A stretch of DNA of 64,000 nt from CAZLYF01 sp964586835 (GTDB lineage: Bacteria; Bacillota; Clostridia; Christensenellales; Aristaeellaceae), in contig CAZPIC010000002.1 of assembly GCA_964586835.1 (NCBI GenBank), positions 1 to 64,000 on the forward strand. The letters run 5' to 3'. A model generated the notes under the pieces. It did not search any database and was not told the origin of the DNA. It saw only the letters and a program-made list of their open reading frames with translations. A program made the translations under genes and the position numbers. This document shows positions 43,054 to 51,736 of the stretch, one piece after another (positions within the stretch are counted from its first letter, which is position 1; each line of letters starts with the position of its first letter).

Positions 43054-43261
43054 AAAGCTCAAGAGACTCGGTGAACTCGCCAGGAAGCAAAGCGGGCCGG
43101 GGCTCAGCCCCGAAGAAACGCACGAACAGGCTACGCTGCGCCGGGAGTATCTTGATGAAATCAGGGCAAATCTCAGAGCACAAGTTGAATCCATCCGCAT
43201 CGAACAGAAAGACGGAAGTTATGAAAAACTCAGGAAAAAGCAGCGGGATCCCGGCGCTTAG
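43043..43261 (+). CDS. DUF896 (YnzC-like) protein
   Basis: 72 residues of the YnzC/DUF896 family, a small helical protein of Bacillota, linked in Bacillus to the SOS-induced yneA locus. DREKLKRLGELARKQSGPGL, ATLRREYLDEIRANLRAQVE and the short I-R-I end match. A TTG start with GGGGAG seven bases upstream is used; it overlaps the end of the Lgt-like gene by 11 bp and itself overlaps the next gene. Confidence 0.85.
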   Translation: MDREKLKRLGELARKQSGPGLSPEETHEQATLRREYLDEIRANLRAQVESIRIEQKDGSYEKLRKKQRDPGA

Positions 43262-44297
43262 GCGTCCGTGCGCGATCGCAGTTGCCGCATGGCTCTTCAT
43301 CGTCCCCATGACAGCTTGGGCAGCCGGACCTGTTTTCCCCCAAAGCATGGCAACAGAGGCGGACGTGGTCTACGCAGCCATCATTACCCGCGTTTTTGGC
43401 AACAGCTTCACCGGTGTCTACACAGAGCCCGACACCAACAGCAAGATGATGGCCACGCTTAACCCGGGAACCCCGATCCAGATCTTCAGCGTGATGCCGG
43501 ACTTCGTCGGCATTCGCTTGGGCGGCGACGTGGGATATGTGCTCAGACACAGGATCTCCGACGCAGTCGCTATCGACCCGGTGTCGACACCGCGTTTTGG
43601 CACAGCGCTCAACCGGTATTTCGCGACACTAGACAGGGATACGGCCGTCAGGGACGCGCCCGATCCGGGAGCTGAGGTCCTGGTTACCCTGGGTGCAGGC
43701 ACTCACCTTGGTTTTTTAGACCTCAGTGATGGATGGGCGCGGCTGATTTTCAAGCGGCAGTACGGATACGTGGACACCAACTCGCTGCCGGCTCTCCGGA
43801 TGGTGAGCGCCACAGCGGATGCTGCGACAGGGGATATTCCCCTGGCGGTATACAATTCCTTTTACAACATCGCGACAGACAAACTCAACCTGAACCGCAT
43901 CAACAACCTAATCGTCGGAAGCGCCAGGATGGACCGAGTGATGCAGCCGGGTGAGACTCTTGATTTCAACGGAACAGTCGGTCCCTTTCGAGCCTCAAAC
44001 GGGTACCTGGAGGCCTATGCTCTCCTGGATGGGGAGTTCTCTCCCACTTATGGGGGCGGCTCCTGCCAGATCTCAAGCACCCTGTACAATGTGGTGCTGC
44101 AGCTGACAGGCCTGACCGTATTGCAACGCTCGCCCCACGGCGCCAGCGGTGTGGCCTACCTTCCCCACGGCGTGGATGCCTCCTCAGGCGCGCTGAATTT
44201 CCGCTTCCGCAACGACTACGTCTTCCCCGTCCGCATCGCATCCCATGTCCAGGACGGTTCGCTGTTCATCGCTGTTTACAGGGAGGATCTCCTCTGA
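43221..44297 (+). CDS. VanW-family cell-wall protein with SH3 domains (first copy)
   Basis: 358 residues: a signal segment (AIAVAAWLFIVPMTAWA), two SH3-like domains (about 45-110 and 130-190, with TGVYTEPDTNSKMMATLNPG and TAVRDAPDPGAEVLVTLGAG), and a C-terminal VanW domain (about 230-350) with MQPGETLDFNGTVGPF, the diagnostic GGGSCQISSTLYNVVLQL and a short C-terminal strand. VanW proteins go with cell-wall and glycopeptide resistance loci but their activity is unknown. Overlaps the following paralogue by 1 bp. Confidence 0.87.
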   Translation: MKNSGKSSGIPALRRPCAIAVAAWLFIVPMTAWAAGPVFPQSMATEADVVYAAIITRVFGNSFTGVYTEPDTNSKMMATLNPGTPIQIFSVMPDFVGIRLGGDVGYVLRHRISDAVAIDPVSTPRFGTALNRYFATLDRDTAVRDAPDPGAEVLVTLGAGTHLGFLDLSDGWARLIFKRQYGYVDTNSLPALRMVSATADAATGDIPLAVYNSFYNIATDKLNLNRINNLIVGSARMDRVMQPGETLDFNGTVGPFRASNGYLEAYALLDGEFSPTYGGGSCQISSTLYNVVLQLTGLTVLQRSPHGASGVAYLPHGVDASSGALNFRFRNDYVFPVRIASHVQDGSLFIAVYREDLL

Positions 44298-45313
44298 TGC
44301 GGTGCCTGCGCGCGCTGATTGCCGGGTTGCTTCTTGCGGCCATCCTGACGGGGGCACGGGCGGACCTGTACGAGCAGACCCTCTACACCGCCAGGGCGCG
44401 CGATGCCATCACGGTCTTCTCAGCCCCGGACCGCCAAACCCCCCTCCTTGGATATCTCCGTCGCGGAGACCGCATGGAGATCGTGGATGTGGATCCCGAC
44501 TGGCTGACGGTCCGCTTTGGGGAGACCGCGGGGTTCATCCGACGCCGCTCGGTGGACGCTGCTGACGTGGTGCCCCTGGACCCCTCGCGCGTTCCGCCCT
44601 ATCCTGCGGTCGCCTGCGCGTGGATCGCCCATGTCGCCGAAAAGGCCGACGTTCGCATCGAAGCGCATCCGTCTGCAGACCCCCTCCTTACACTGGGGGC
44701 TGGAACCCGTCTGGCCCTCATCGATATTGAAGACGGCTGGGGAAGGCTGATCTACCACAGGCGCTACGGCTACGTGGACACGCGCCTCCTGTCCGACCTG
44801 CATCCGGTAGCTGCTGAAGCCGAGGCCGCCTTCCCGGGCGAGTTGATCGCCGCCTACACGTCCTTTTACAGGATGTCGCAGGATGAATCCAACCTCAACC
44901 GTATTGAGAACCTGCACACAGCCTGTGTCCGGCTTTCTTCCCGCCTGCTTCAGGCAGGGGACACGCTTGATTTTAACCGCGACATCGGGCCCTACAGCCG
45001 CGCAAACGGCTACCTGCCTGCCATTGTCCTTGTCAATGGCGGGACCGTGCTCGGCTATGGTGGAGGCACCTGCCAGGTGTCCAGCACCCTGTATAATGTG
45101 GTCCTGCAATTGCCCGGGATCTCCATCCTGCGCCGCCGACCCCACGGGCCGGCCGGGGCCTCTTATCTGCCTTTGGGCGCAGACGCTGCGGTAGGCACGG
45201 AGACACAGAACTTCATCTTTCAAAACCGCTACGCTTTTCCCTTATCCCTGGACGGCAGTGTATGCGACGGAGCCTTGACCCTCGCCGTATACCGCGCACC
45301 AGACTCGGACTAA
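44297..45313 (+). CDS. VanW-family cell-wall protein with SH3 domains (second copy)
   Basis: 338 residues, a paralogue of the gene before it with the same plan: signal segment (IAGLLLAAILTGARA), two SH3-like domains, and a VanW domain with LQAGDTLDFNRDIGPYS, GGGTCQVSSTLYNVVLQLPG and RRPHGPAGASYLPLG. The two copies agree along the whole length, so tandem duplication is clear, but they have diverged a lot. The coding end overlaps the convergent aminopeptidase gene by 4 bp. Confidence 0.87.
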   Translation: MRCLRALIAGLLLAAILTGARADLYEQTLYTARARDAITVFSAPDRQTPLLGYLRRGDRMEIVDVDPDWLTVRFGETAGFIRRRSVDAADVVPLDPSRVPPYPAVACAWIAHVAEKADVRIEAHPSADPLLTLGAGTRLALIDIEDGWGRLIYHRRYGYVDTRLLSDLHPVAAEAEAAFPGELIAAYTSFYRMSQDESNLNRIENLHTACVRLSSRLLQAGDTLDFNRDIGPYSRANGYLPAIVLVNGGTVLGYGGGTCQVSSTLYNVVLQLPGISILRRRPHGPAGASYLPLGADAAVGTETQNFIFQNRYAFPLSLDGSVCDGALTLAVYRAPDSD

Positions 45314-46110
45314 AGCACGAAGTGCAGCATTCTGAGCACCTCAAAATAGTCCTCCGCCTCAAAGCGCAGGGTTCGTGCGTCCAGACGCAGCATGCCCGGA
45401 TAGAAGCTGCCGCTCTGCGCCCGCCTGTGTTCCCTGAAGGCGATCTCCACCTGAAATGAGTCGGGCAGAGGATAAGGGCGAACAGCGGAGGCTTGCTTGA
45501 CAGCCTCCCGTACCCCCTCACGTATCCGCCGCACTGCCTCATTGGGATGGATGCTCTCGTTGGAGTTGCCCTGGCCCGAATGGACCGGTATCGTCACCGT
45601 ACCGGGACTCTTGCCCTTCATCCACGCGCACAGACCACGGTCGCCGCTGACCGCATAGACCGCTACCCCCTCATAGGCTGCAGTCATCGCGTTGATCATC
45701 AGCTCGCTGGCAATCTCCCCATTGATGGTGATGAGCGAAACTTCCGTGTTCATCGTATGCGCAAGCGGGTTGCTGTCCATGCCTGCCGCGGCGTGATATC
45801 CCGTGCAAACCACTCCACAGAAAGAGGCATCCAGGCCCTGCATCATGCTGTACGGATGCCCTCCCCAACCACGGATGAGCCTCGCATACGGGGGGAGCTC
45901 TCTGGGATTGAGGTTGCGAGCGCTGTCGTGGGCGTCCCTGACAAGGATCTCTTCGACCCCCGCCTCGAAAGCGCCTTCGCAGGCAGCCCGGACTTCCCGG
46001 GTCATCTGATCGGCGAAGTAGGCGTAGTCCGGGTGGGTTTTGTCTGTCTCATCCCAGGAGGCGATCCCACAGCTTCCCTCAATGTCCGCGCTGATAAACA
46101 GTTTCTTCAT
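45310..46110 (-). CDS. dppA: M55 D-aminopeptidase (DppA type)
   Basis: Zinc-dependent D-aminopeptidase of the M55 family, 266 residues; in Bacillus DppA splits D-Ala-D-Ala. The zinc-binding motifs are complete: SADIEGSCGI at the start, RDAHDSARN, GYHAAAGMDSNPLAHT and NGEIASELMINA. Start has GAGGTGAAAGG upstream. It follows GH65 by 5 bp and lies near two oligopeptide and VanW genes, which fits turnover of peptidoglycan-derived D-peptides. The convergent VanW gene overlaps its end. Confidence 0.9.
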   Translation of the reverse strand: MKKLFISADIEGSCGIASWDETDKTHPDYAYFADQMTREVRAACEGAFEAGVEEILVRDAHDSARNLNPRELPPYARLIRGWGGHPYSMMQGLDASFCGVVCTGYHAAAGMDSNPLAHTMNTEVSLITINGEIASELMINAMTAAYEGVAVYAVSGDRGLCAWMKGKSPGTVTIPVHSGQGNSNESIHPNEAVRRIREGVREAVKQASAVRPYPLPDSFQVEIAFREHRRAQSGSFYPGMLRLDARTLRFEAEDYFEVLRMLHFVL

Positions 46111-46115
46111 TCCTT

Positions 46116-48380
46116 TCACCTCGCACACTCAAGCTGCTTAAATAGCAGCCGTTTTTCTCCGTACAAAATCACAGACAGGGGATCTCCCCTCTCCAGCGTG
46201 AGCACCGTCGCCCCAGCGTCAACATGGACGCCGACCACCCTGCCGCGGTATAGGAAGCGAAACCCGTAGGAAGTGAAGCCTTCGGGAAGATAGGGCGACA
46301 GCGACAGTCCCTCTGCCGTTCGCAGTCCTGCAAAACCGTGAGCCACCGCGAGCCAGCCTCCGGCCATGCCCGTCACGTGGAGTCCGTCAGCTGTATCTCG
46401 GTTGATGTTGTCAAGGTCCAGCCGGACCGTCCGCAAAAAGAGTTCCCGGGCTTTTTCCCCATAGCCAAGCTCTGAGGCCAGGATCGAGTGGACGCAGGGA
46501 GACAGGCTGCTTTCATGCACGGTCATGGGTTCGTAGAAATCAAAATTCCTTCTCTTTTCATCCTCTCCGTAGAGGTGTCCCAGGAAGTAAAGGCCCTGGA
46601 GCACGTCCGCCTGCTTGATGAAACAGGACCTCAGGATCCTGTCCCAGGACCAATGCCGGCAGATGGGCCGTTCCTCGGGCGGGATGGCGGAAGCGGGCAG
46701 GAGCTCCTTATCTAAAAAGGTGTCATGCTGCACGAAGACGCCTCTCTCTGGGCACTCAGGCAAGTACATCCCGTCGGCGATCCGCCCAAAGCATCGCAGC
46801 TCTTCGTCTGTAATGCCCAGCGCGCTCCGCCGCTCTTCCCCCGCCAGGGCGGCCGCCTCGCAGAAATACTGAAGGCACCAGGCTGCCATTCTGTTTGTAT
46901 ACCAGTTGTTGCAGACATTGTTTTCATACTCGTTGGGCCCGGTGACGCCATGCAGCATGTACTGCCCGCAGCCATGGGCACGGTGTACCCTGCCCGCCCA
47001 GAAGCGCGCGATCTCCAGGAGCACTTCGAGCCCTTCATTCAGCAGGTAGGTCGAGTCGCCCGTGCTTGACGTGTAGTGAAAGATGGCATGCGCCACGGCT
47101 GCGTTGCGGTGGATTTCTTCAAACGTGATCTCCCATTCATTGTGGCATTCCACGCCGTCAAAGGTCACCATGGGGAACAAGGCGCCCGGCAAGCCCTGCA
47201 TGCGCGCGTTGTGTCGCGCCTCAGTCAGCTGGCGATGGCGGTACAGGAGCAGCTGCCTGGCCACCCTGTCTCCGCAGATTGCGAGGTAAACTGGAAAACA
47301 GAAAGCTTCTGTATCCCAGTATGTGGCGCCTCCGTATTTCTCTCCCGTGAATCCCTTCGGACCGATATTCAGCCTGGGATCCTCCCCCGTATAGGTGGAC
47401 AGCAGCTGATACTGACAGAAACGGATGCCCTGCTGGGCTCGCTCATCTCCTTGGATGTTCACGTCCGCCATCAGCCATTTCTCTCCCCAGGCATCTTCAT
47501 GAGCCCGAAGCGCTGCCTCATATCCCTTTTTCGCGCTGGCCTGCGCCCGTGCACGCGACAATCCGCACAAGCTGTCCCGGCTGTGGTCTCGGTCTGTAAG
47601 GACGCAGACATGCCTGTCAAGAGAAGCCGTACAGCCCGCCGGCACCGCCTGTTCAAAGGACAGCGCCGCAAAGCCCTCCGCTACCTTCTCCCCCGCCCTC
47701 TTCATCCCGGTCTCACAGGCGAGCGCAGCAGCTGCAGAAAACCGGGGTGTCCCAAACGAATTCTCCCGTGTCCGGGACAGCACCCAGGCAGTGAAGCGCT
47801 CCGCATCCACACCGGCATCTTCCAGCAGCCAGAAAGACTCCCCGTAGTGGCTGTCTTCGTTTTGCACCGAAGCGTCGAGATAGGCCGTCACTTCAACCAG
47901 AGCCTCAAACGCAGGCGTTACACAGAGCCGCTGGCCCAACAGTTCCCTGGAGGCCATCGAGACGAAGCGTTCAAAGCGCAGCTCCACAGCACCCTGAGCT
48001 GTCTGAAGGGTCATCTCACGGCTCAGAACCCCTCTTTGCATATGAAGCTCGCGCCTGTACCTGATCACAGGCAGCTTGGCAGCATCCAGGGTCACCCCGT
48101 TCACGCGGATGTGCGTACCGATCAGGTTGACGGCATTGATCATCTTCCCGTAATACGCGGGATACCCGTTCTTCCACCAGCCCACCCTGGTTTTGTCCGG
48201 ATACCAGACGCCTGCCAGGTAGGTGCCGCGGTGGCTATCCCCGGAATAGTCCTCCTCGAAATTCCCGCGCAGACCAAAGCTGCCATTGCCCAAAGAGAAG
48301 AGGCTTTCACTGAAGCGCAGGTCATCAAGTGCAAGCCTCGTCTCAATAATGCTGTAGGGGTCAGGCACAAACCTTTCCAT
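46116..48380 (-). CDS. Glycoside hydrolase family 65 phosphorylase (maltose/kojibiose type)
   Basis: 754 residues of GH65, which cleave alpha-glucosides with phosphate. The conserved VTGPNEYENNVCNNWYTN holds the catalytic glutamate, WEITFEEIHRNAA and EKYGGATYWDTEAFCFPVYL shape the active site, and TVHESSLSPCVHSILAS is the phosphate-side motif. An N-terminal beta-sandwich and a C-terminal beta domain are present. Substrate, maltose, trehalose, kojibiose or nigerose, cannot be told from sequence. The ATG with GGAGG six bases upstream is used. It ends 5 bp before dppA. Confidence 0.92.
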   Translation of the reverse strand: MERFVPDPYSIIETRLALDDLRFSESLFSLGNGSFGLRGNFEEDYSGDSHRGTYLAGVWYPDKTRVGWWKNGYPAYYGKMINAVNLIGTHIRVNGVTLDAAKLPVIRYRRELHMQRGVLSREMTLQTAQGAVELRFERFVSMASRELLGQRLCVTPAFEALVEVTAYLDASVQNEDSHYGESFWLLEDAGVDAERFTAWVLSRTRENSFGTPRFSAAAALACETGMKRAGEKVAEGFAALSFEQAVPAGCTASLDRHVCVLTDRDHSRDSLCGLSRARAQASAKKGYEAALRAHEDAWGEKWLMADVNIQGDERAQQGIRFCQYQLLSTYTGEDPRLNIGPKGFTGEKYGGATYWDTEAFCFPVYLAICGDRVARQLLLYRHRQLTEARHNARMQGLPGALFPMVTFDGVECHNEWEITFEEIHRNAAVAHAIFHYTSSTGDSTYLLNEGLEVLLEIARFWAGRVHRAHGCGQYMLHGVTGPNEYENNVCNNWYTNRMAAWCLQYFCEAAALAGEERRSALGITDEELRCFGRIADGMYLPECPERGVFVQHDTFLDKELLPASAIPPEERPICRHWSWDRILRSCFIKQADVLQGLYFLGHLYGEDEKRRNFDFYEPMTVHESSLSPCVHSILASELGYGEKARELFLRTVRLDLDNINRDTADGLHVTGMAGGWLAVAHGFAGLRTAEGLSLSPYLPEGFTSYGFRFLYRGRVVGVHVDAGATVLTLERGDPLSVILYGEKRLLFKQLECAR

Positions 48381-48416
48381 CACCGTCCTCCCTCCTCCTT
48401 AAACGAGCACTGCACT

Positions 48417-49211
48417 CTACAGGGGCAAATCCCTGCGGGAGAACCGGCGTGCCCCCGCAGCGGCTGCCCCGGCTGCCACGGCAGATATCCACAGCCAGCG
48501 GCGCAGCGCTTCAACTTCGCCCATCGCGGAACCCCTCGGATCATACAGCGAAAAAGGGCTGATATACTTCATCCACCTGAGCATTTCCCACGTTTGGGAA
48601 GCTGCGCCCAAAGCCCAAAGCACTGCCATCAACAAAAGCGATGCCTTTACAGCACCGGCTCGGGTATTGAAAACGCAGGACAGAAGAAAAACGATCCCTG
48701 CGGTCATCAGGGCCATCAGGAAAAACGCCGTATTCAACCTGACAAGGCTTGCGAGGTTCAAGGTCTCGTATCCCAGGAAGAACCAGGTGGCGGCAGCGCT
48801 TACGAAGGCTGAAAGGGCAAGGCAAAAACCCACGAACACAAGGACCGCGTACTGCGTCGTCACCACCGCCGCGCGCCCATGCGGGGATGCCAGCAGGTCC
48901 ACCATCTCCCCGGACCCAACACGACCGGCTACGAGTCCCGTTCCCAGCGGCACAAGCAGTGCCAGCCATATAAGCGGCAGCAGGAACCCGTAACAAAGAG
49001 AAACGAGATGCAGCGCTGGCGTCGCACTCCCGCTAAGGCCCAGGAGTGAGGAGAGTACAGGTACCCTTGCCCTCAGGATGGAAAGATCCCTCACAAGCTC
49101 CTCTCCATACGTAAGCGCAGCCGTGGCAACAAGAATGGCAGCTGCAAGGCAGGCCAACACTGTGCGCCACGCCTGCCTGCGTATTTCAAAGAAGAACAGA
49201 GAGCCGATCAC
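48417..49211 (-). CDS. ABC-2 type exporter permease
   Basis: 264 residues with six membrane helices and an ABC-2 layout: a short cytoplasmic start (LFFFEIRRQAW), a helix (TVLACLAAAILVATAALTY), and later GEMVDLLASPHGRAAVVTTQY, LMALMTAGIVFLLSCVFNTRAGAVKA. GTG start overlaps the ATPase stop by 4 bp (GTGA), so translation is coupled and the two form a transporter. The cargo is unknown. Confidence 0.85.
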   Translation of the reverse strand: MIGSLFFFEIRRQAWRTVLACLAAAILVATAALTYGEELVRDLSILRARVPVLSSLLGLSGSATPALHLVSLCYGFLLPLIWLALLVPLGTGLVAGRVGSGEMVDLLASPHGRAAVVTTQYAVLVFVGFCLALSAFVSAAATWFFLGYETLNLASLVRLNTAFFLMALMTAGIVFLLSCVFNTRAGAVKASLLLMAVLWALGAASQTWEMLRWMKYISPFSLYDPRGSAMGEVEALRRWLWISAVAAGAAAAGARRFSRRDLPL

Positions 49212-50095
49212 AGCAGGTCATCCCCATAGTATTTCAGGAATGCCTCCTCCAAGGACTGCCTTCCTCCCACCAGGTCCACCACGGTATACTTAGACAGCGT
49301 GGAAAGCAGGGCTTGAGGGGTCCCGGGGATGGCTACAATCGCCCTGTTGCGCAGAACCTCCACCCCTTCCTCCCACTCCTGAGCGAAGGAAGCGGCCTGG
49401 CTGCCATTTTCAAAGGTGATATGGTACACCTTCTGTCGGGTGTACGCGAGTGCACCCACCGGCTGGAGCGCTACGAGGCTTCCCTTTCGGATAATGCCGA
49501 CTGTATCGCAGAGCTGACGCGCCTCTTCCAGCGTCCGAGTCGTTATGAAGAGGGTCTTTCCTGCCGAACGCTCCTCAGCCAGCAGGCCGGTGAGCGCATT
49601 CTTTGACAACGCGTCCAGCCCGGCTGTAGGTTCATCCAGCACCAGGATAGCCGGATCCCGCATCAAGGCTTTCAGGATGTGCAGCTTCTTTCTGTCTGCC
49701 ACTGTCATGCTGCATCCTTTGCCCAGGAGGTTCACGTCCAGCTTTTCAGCAATGGAATGCGCCTTTTCCATGCTGGCGCCCCCCAGATAGCTGCTCATGA
49801 AGCGCAGGTAGCCTTCCCCGCTCAGTCCACGGGGAAGCGGTGGGTTGGCGGACACAAAACCGAGCGTTCTGTGGATCCTGGCGCGATCGGCAAAGCAAGA
49901 GAGGCCACGGATGCGGCAAGCCCCCCTATCCGGTCTCTGAAAGCCCATCAGCAGGCTGACGGCGAGGGACTTCCCTCCTCCGGTCGGGCCAAGCAGGGCA
50001 AAGGAATGTCCCTGATCCACCGACAGGCTCAGGCCATAGAGACCTCTTGACGGGCTGAGCTCCTTGGTCACGTTCTCAAATACGATGTCAGCCAT
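49208..50095 (-). CDS. ABC exporter ATPase with degenerate signature
   Basis: 295 residues. Walker A GPTGGGKS, Walker B AILVLDEPTAGLD and the D-loop are intact. The signature motif, normally LSGGQ/LSGGM, reads SMTVADRKKL, and the H-loop histidine after the strand is replaced (FITTRTLEEA). With the C-terminal ABC-2 associated extension it resembles drug/bacteriocin exporter ATPases. ATPase activity could be reduced or need a partner. The start overlaps the AI-2E gene by 8 bp. Confidence 0.88.
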   Translation of the reverse strand: MADIVFENVTKELSPSRGLYGLSLSVDQGHSFALLGPTGGGKSLAVSLLMGFQRPDRGACRIRGLSCFADRARIHRTLGFVSANPPLPRGLSGEGYLRFMSSYLGGASMEKAHSIAEKLDVNLLGKGCSMTVADRKKLHILKALMRDPAILVLDEPTAGLDALSKNALTGLLAEERSAGKTLFITTRTLEEARQLCDTVGIIRKGSLVALQPVGALAYTRQKVYHITFENGSQAASFAQEWEEGVEVLRNRAIVAIPGTPQALLSTLSKYTVVDLVGGRQSLEEAFLKYYGDDLL

Positions 50096-51242
50096 GTTCC
50101 TCCGTCGCGGGACACGAACCCTCCGCGTCTGCGCAATGCAGCCCGCGGTGTCGTCTCGCTGTCCCCTCCGCGAAGAGGCGGTATCCCACGCCTGCCAGAG
50201 GGATGGATAAAAGCATCCCTAAAACCCCTAAGATGCCCCCTCCCACCGTCACCGCGACGAGGACCCAGATAGAAGGCATGTTTACGGCACTGCTCATGAT
50301 GCGCGGATAAACCAGGGAGCCCATTGTCTGCTGCACGGTAAAGAAGATCACCAGAAACCACAGAGATTTTGTGGTGTCGGCGGAGAAAACCAGAAGAAGG
50401 CCCGCCAGCCCGGAGATAAAGGGGCCGAAGATCGGTATGAACGCCATTAAAAAGGCGATCAACCCGATCAAAGGCGCATAGGGCATCCCCACCGCAAGCA
50501 GGGCCAGCCAGGTGACGACACCGGAGATCAGCGCCTGCAGGCACTGCCCTCCCAGAAAAGCTGAGTAGCCTTTGACTAACAGATCGACAACCTTTCGAAC
50601 CCTCTCTCCCAGGAGCTTGCCAAACCACGCGTTGGCCGCCTCCTCGAACTGGCGTCTGATGCGCTCCTTGGCGGATAAAAGATAGATCGCGAACACCAGG
50701 CCCACGCTCGCGGAGACGAACAGCTGCGCGGCTGACCTGACCACCGTCGGGGAGTAGTTCAACCCGACGAGCAGAAAGCTGTACGCCTTCTCAAACTGCT
50801 CCCTGACCGCTGTTTCGTCCGTGTCCGCAAGCCCCAGGATGGTCCGCAAGCCCGCGTTGCGCTGAACCAGCCACTGTTCCAGCTGTTTTAAAAGGCCTGG
50901 AATGGCCTCTATCAGATCCTCCACCGCTGCAGCGGTCTGCGGAATAATCACAAGCAGCATCACGCTCACAGCTGCAAGGAGAAAAAGAACCGATACAGCC
51001 AAGCAGACCGGGCGTCTGAGCCTGCCAAGTACAGAGGCCCTGCCAAGAAACGCAAGTTTCTTTTCCAGCAGCCGCATTGGGAGGTTTATCAAAAGTGCGA
51101 TCAGCGCTCCGAGAAAAAAAGGGGCGAGGATCGACAGCAGGCGCTCAAGGACCAGAAGGACAGAGTCAATCCTATACAGCAAAAAGACAAGCAGCAGGAA
51201 CCCAACCCGTCCCGCTGCTTTCCCCTGCAAAATCCGCTTCAC
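50088..51242 (-). CDS. AI-2E-family membrane transporter
   Basis: 384 residues with eight or so membrane helices, typical of the AI-2E/PerM family (exporters and channels, sometimes for sodium or quorum signals). Family segments include LSILAPFFLGALIALLINLP, LIEAIPGLLKQLEQWL, LVFAIYLLSAKERIRRQFEE, PLIGLIAFLMAFIPIFGPFI and YPRIMSSAVNMPSIWVLVAV. The GTG start is used because a consensus promoter's -10 box lies 24 bp upstream and would exclude any earlier start. An upstream frame start at 51275 is therefore rejected. Confidence 0.88.
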   Translation of the reverse strand: MKRILQGKAAGRVGFLLLVFLLYRIDSVLLVLERLLSILAPFFLGALIALLINLPMRLLEKKLAFLGRASVLGRLRRPVCLAVSVLFLLAAVSVMLLVIIPQTAAAVEDLIEAIPGLLKQLEQWLVQRNAGLRTILGLADTDETAVREQFEKAYSFLLVGLNYSPTVVRSAAQLFVSASVGLVFAIYLLSAKERIRRQFEEAANAWFGKLLGERVRKVVDLLVKGYSAFLGGQCLQALISGVVTWLALLAVGMPYAPLIGLIAFLMAFIPIFGPFISGLAGLLLVFSADTTKSLWFLVIFFTVQQTMGSLVYPRIMSSAVNMPSIWVLVAVTVGGGILGVLGMLLSIPLAGVGYRLFAEGTARRHRGLHCADAEGSCPATEEHG

Positions 51243-51265
51243 AAGCGCCACCCCTGTCTGAAGGC

Positions 51266-51294
51266 AGTATAACAAGCAGCCTGTTTTTTCACAA
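51266..51294 (-). promoter_or_regulatory. Sigma-A promoter of the AI-2E-ABC exporter genes
   Basis: On the minus strand TTGTGA and TATACT are 17 bp apart. Transcription would begin a few bases before the GTG start. Confidence 0.65.
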
Positions 51295-51302
51295 GCTGCC
51301 TG

Positions 51303-51345
51303 CGTACCTTACGTACATTGAGCGCGAAAAGGGAGTCGTTCCTCA
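51303..51345 (+). repeat. 43-bp direct repeat, copy A
   Basis: Differs from copy B (51638-51680) at 3 of 43 positions, 335 bp apart. Both copies encode a peptide YLTYIE(R/H)EKGVVP in one plus-strand frame. Copy A has no start codon of its own; it is probably a leftover of the same element. Confidence 0.8.
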
Positions 51346-51527
51346 GGCTCGTCAACAGTAATGCGGACAAAACATTAAGCAGTGAGATTTAGACCTGGAT
51401 TATTCACAAGCATGACCGGAAAGGCCGAGATACGAAGAAATCACAAGGGTTTATGAGACTGGATGCTTTAACTTAACAAGTGAGAGTCGAAGTGGGAAAT
51501 ATTTCCGCTCAATAGATGTGGAAACTA

Positions 51528-51556
51528 TTGAAAGAAGGCCTTTTCTTTGCTAGAAT
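51528..51556 (+). promoter_or_regulatory. Promoter inside the decayed insertion element
   Basis: TTGAAA and TAGAAT are 17 bp apart, followed after about 25 bp by AAAGGAAG and an ATG. It drives a 29-codon frame and possibly the transposase behind it. Confidence 0.55.
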
Positions 51557-51594
51557 GTTAGTGTAACAAAACAACTTGCAAAGGAAGTGCCTTC

Positions 51595-51684
51595 ATGAGC
51601 AGTATAAACGAAATCCAGCTGGAATTCAACAGGACGACGTACCTTACATACATTGAGCACGAAAAGGGAGTCGTGCCTCATTAA
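51595..51684 (+). CDS. 29-residue leader frame of the insertion element
   Basis: A short frame with its own AAAGGAAG site and consensus promoter: it starts MSSINEIQLEF and ends EKGVVPH. The second half is the same peptide as in direct repeat copy A. It could be the head of an older, truncated transposase or a small leader. Nothing is recognised, and the function is unknown. Confidence 0.35.
   Translation: MSSINEIQLEFNRTTYLTYIEHEKGVVPH
51638..51680 (+). repeat. 43-bp direct repeat, copy B
   Basis: Second copy of the repeat described at 51303-51345; it lies in the second half of the 29-codon frame. Confidence 0.8.
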
Positions 51685-51736
51685 AAAACGATCGCGAATC
51701 GAGCTCGCTCAGAGAATGAAAAAGGAAGTAGTATCC

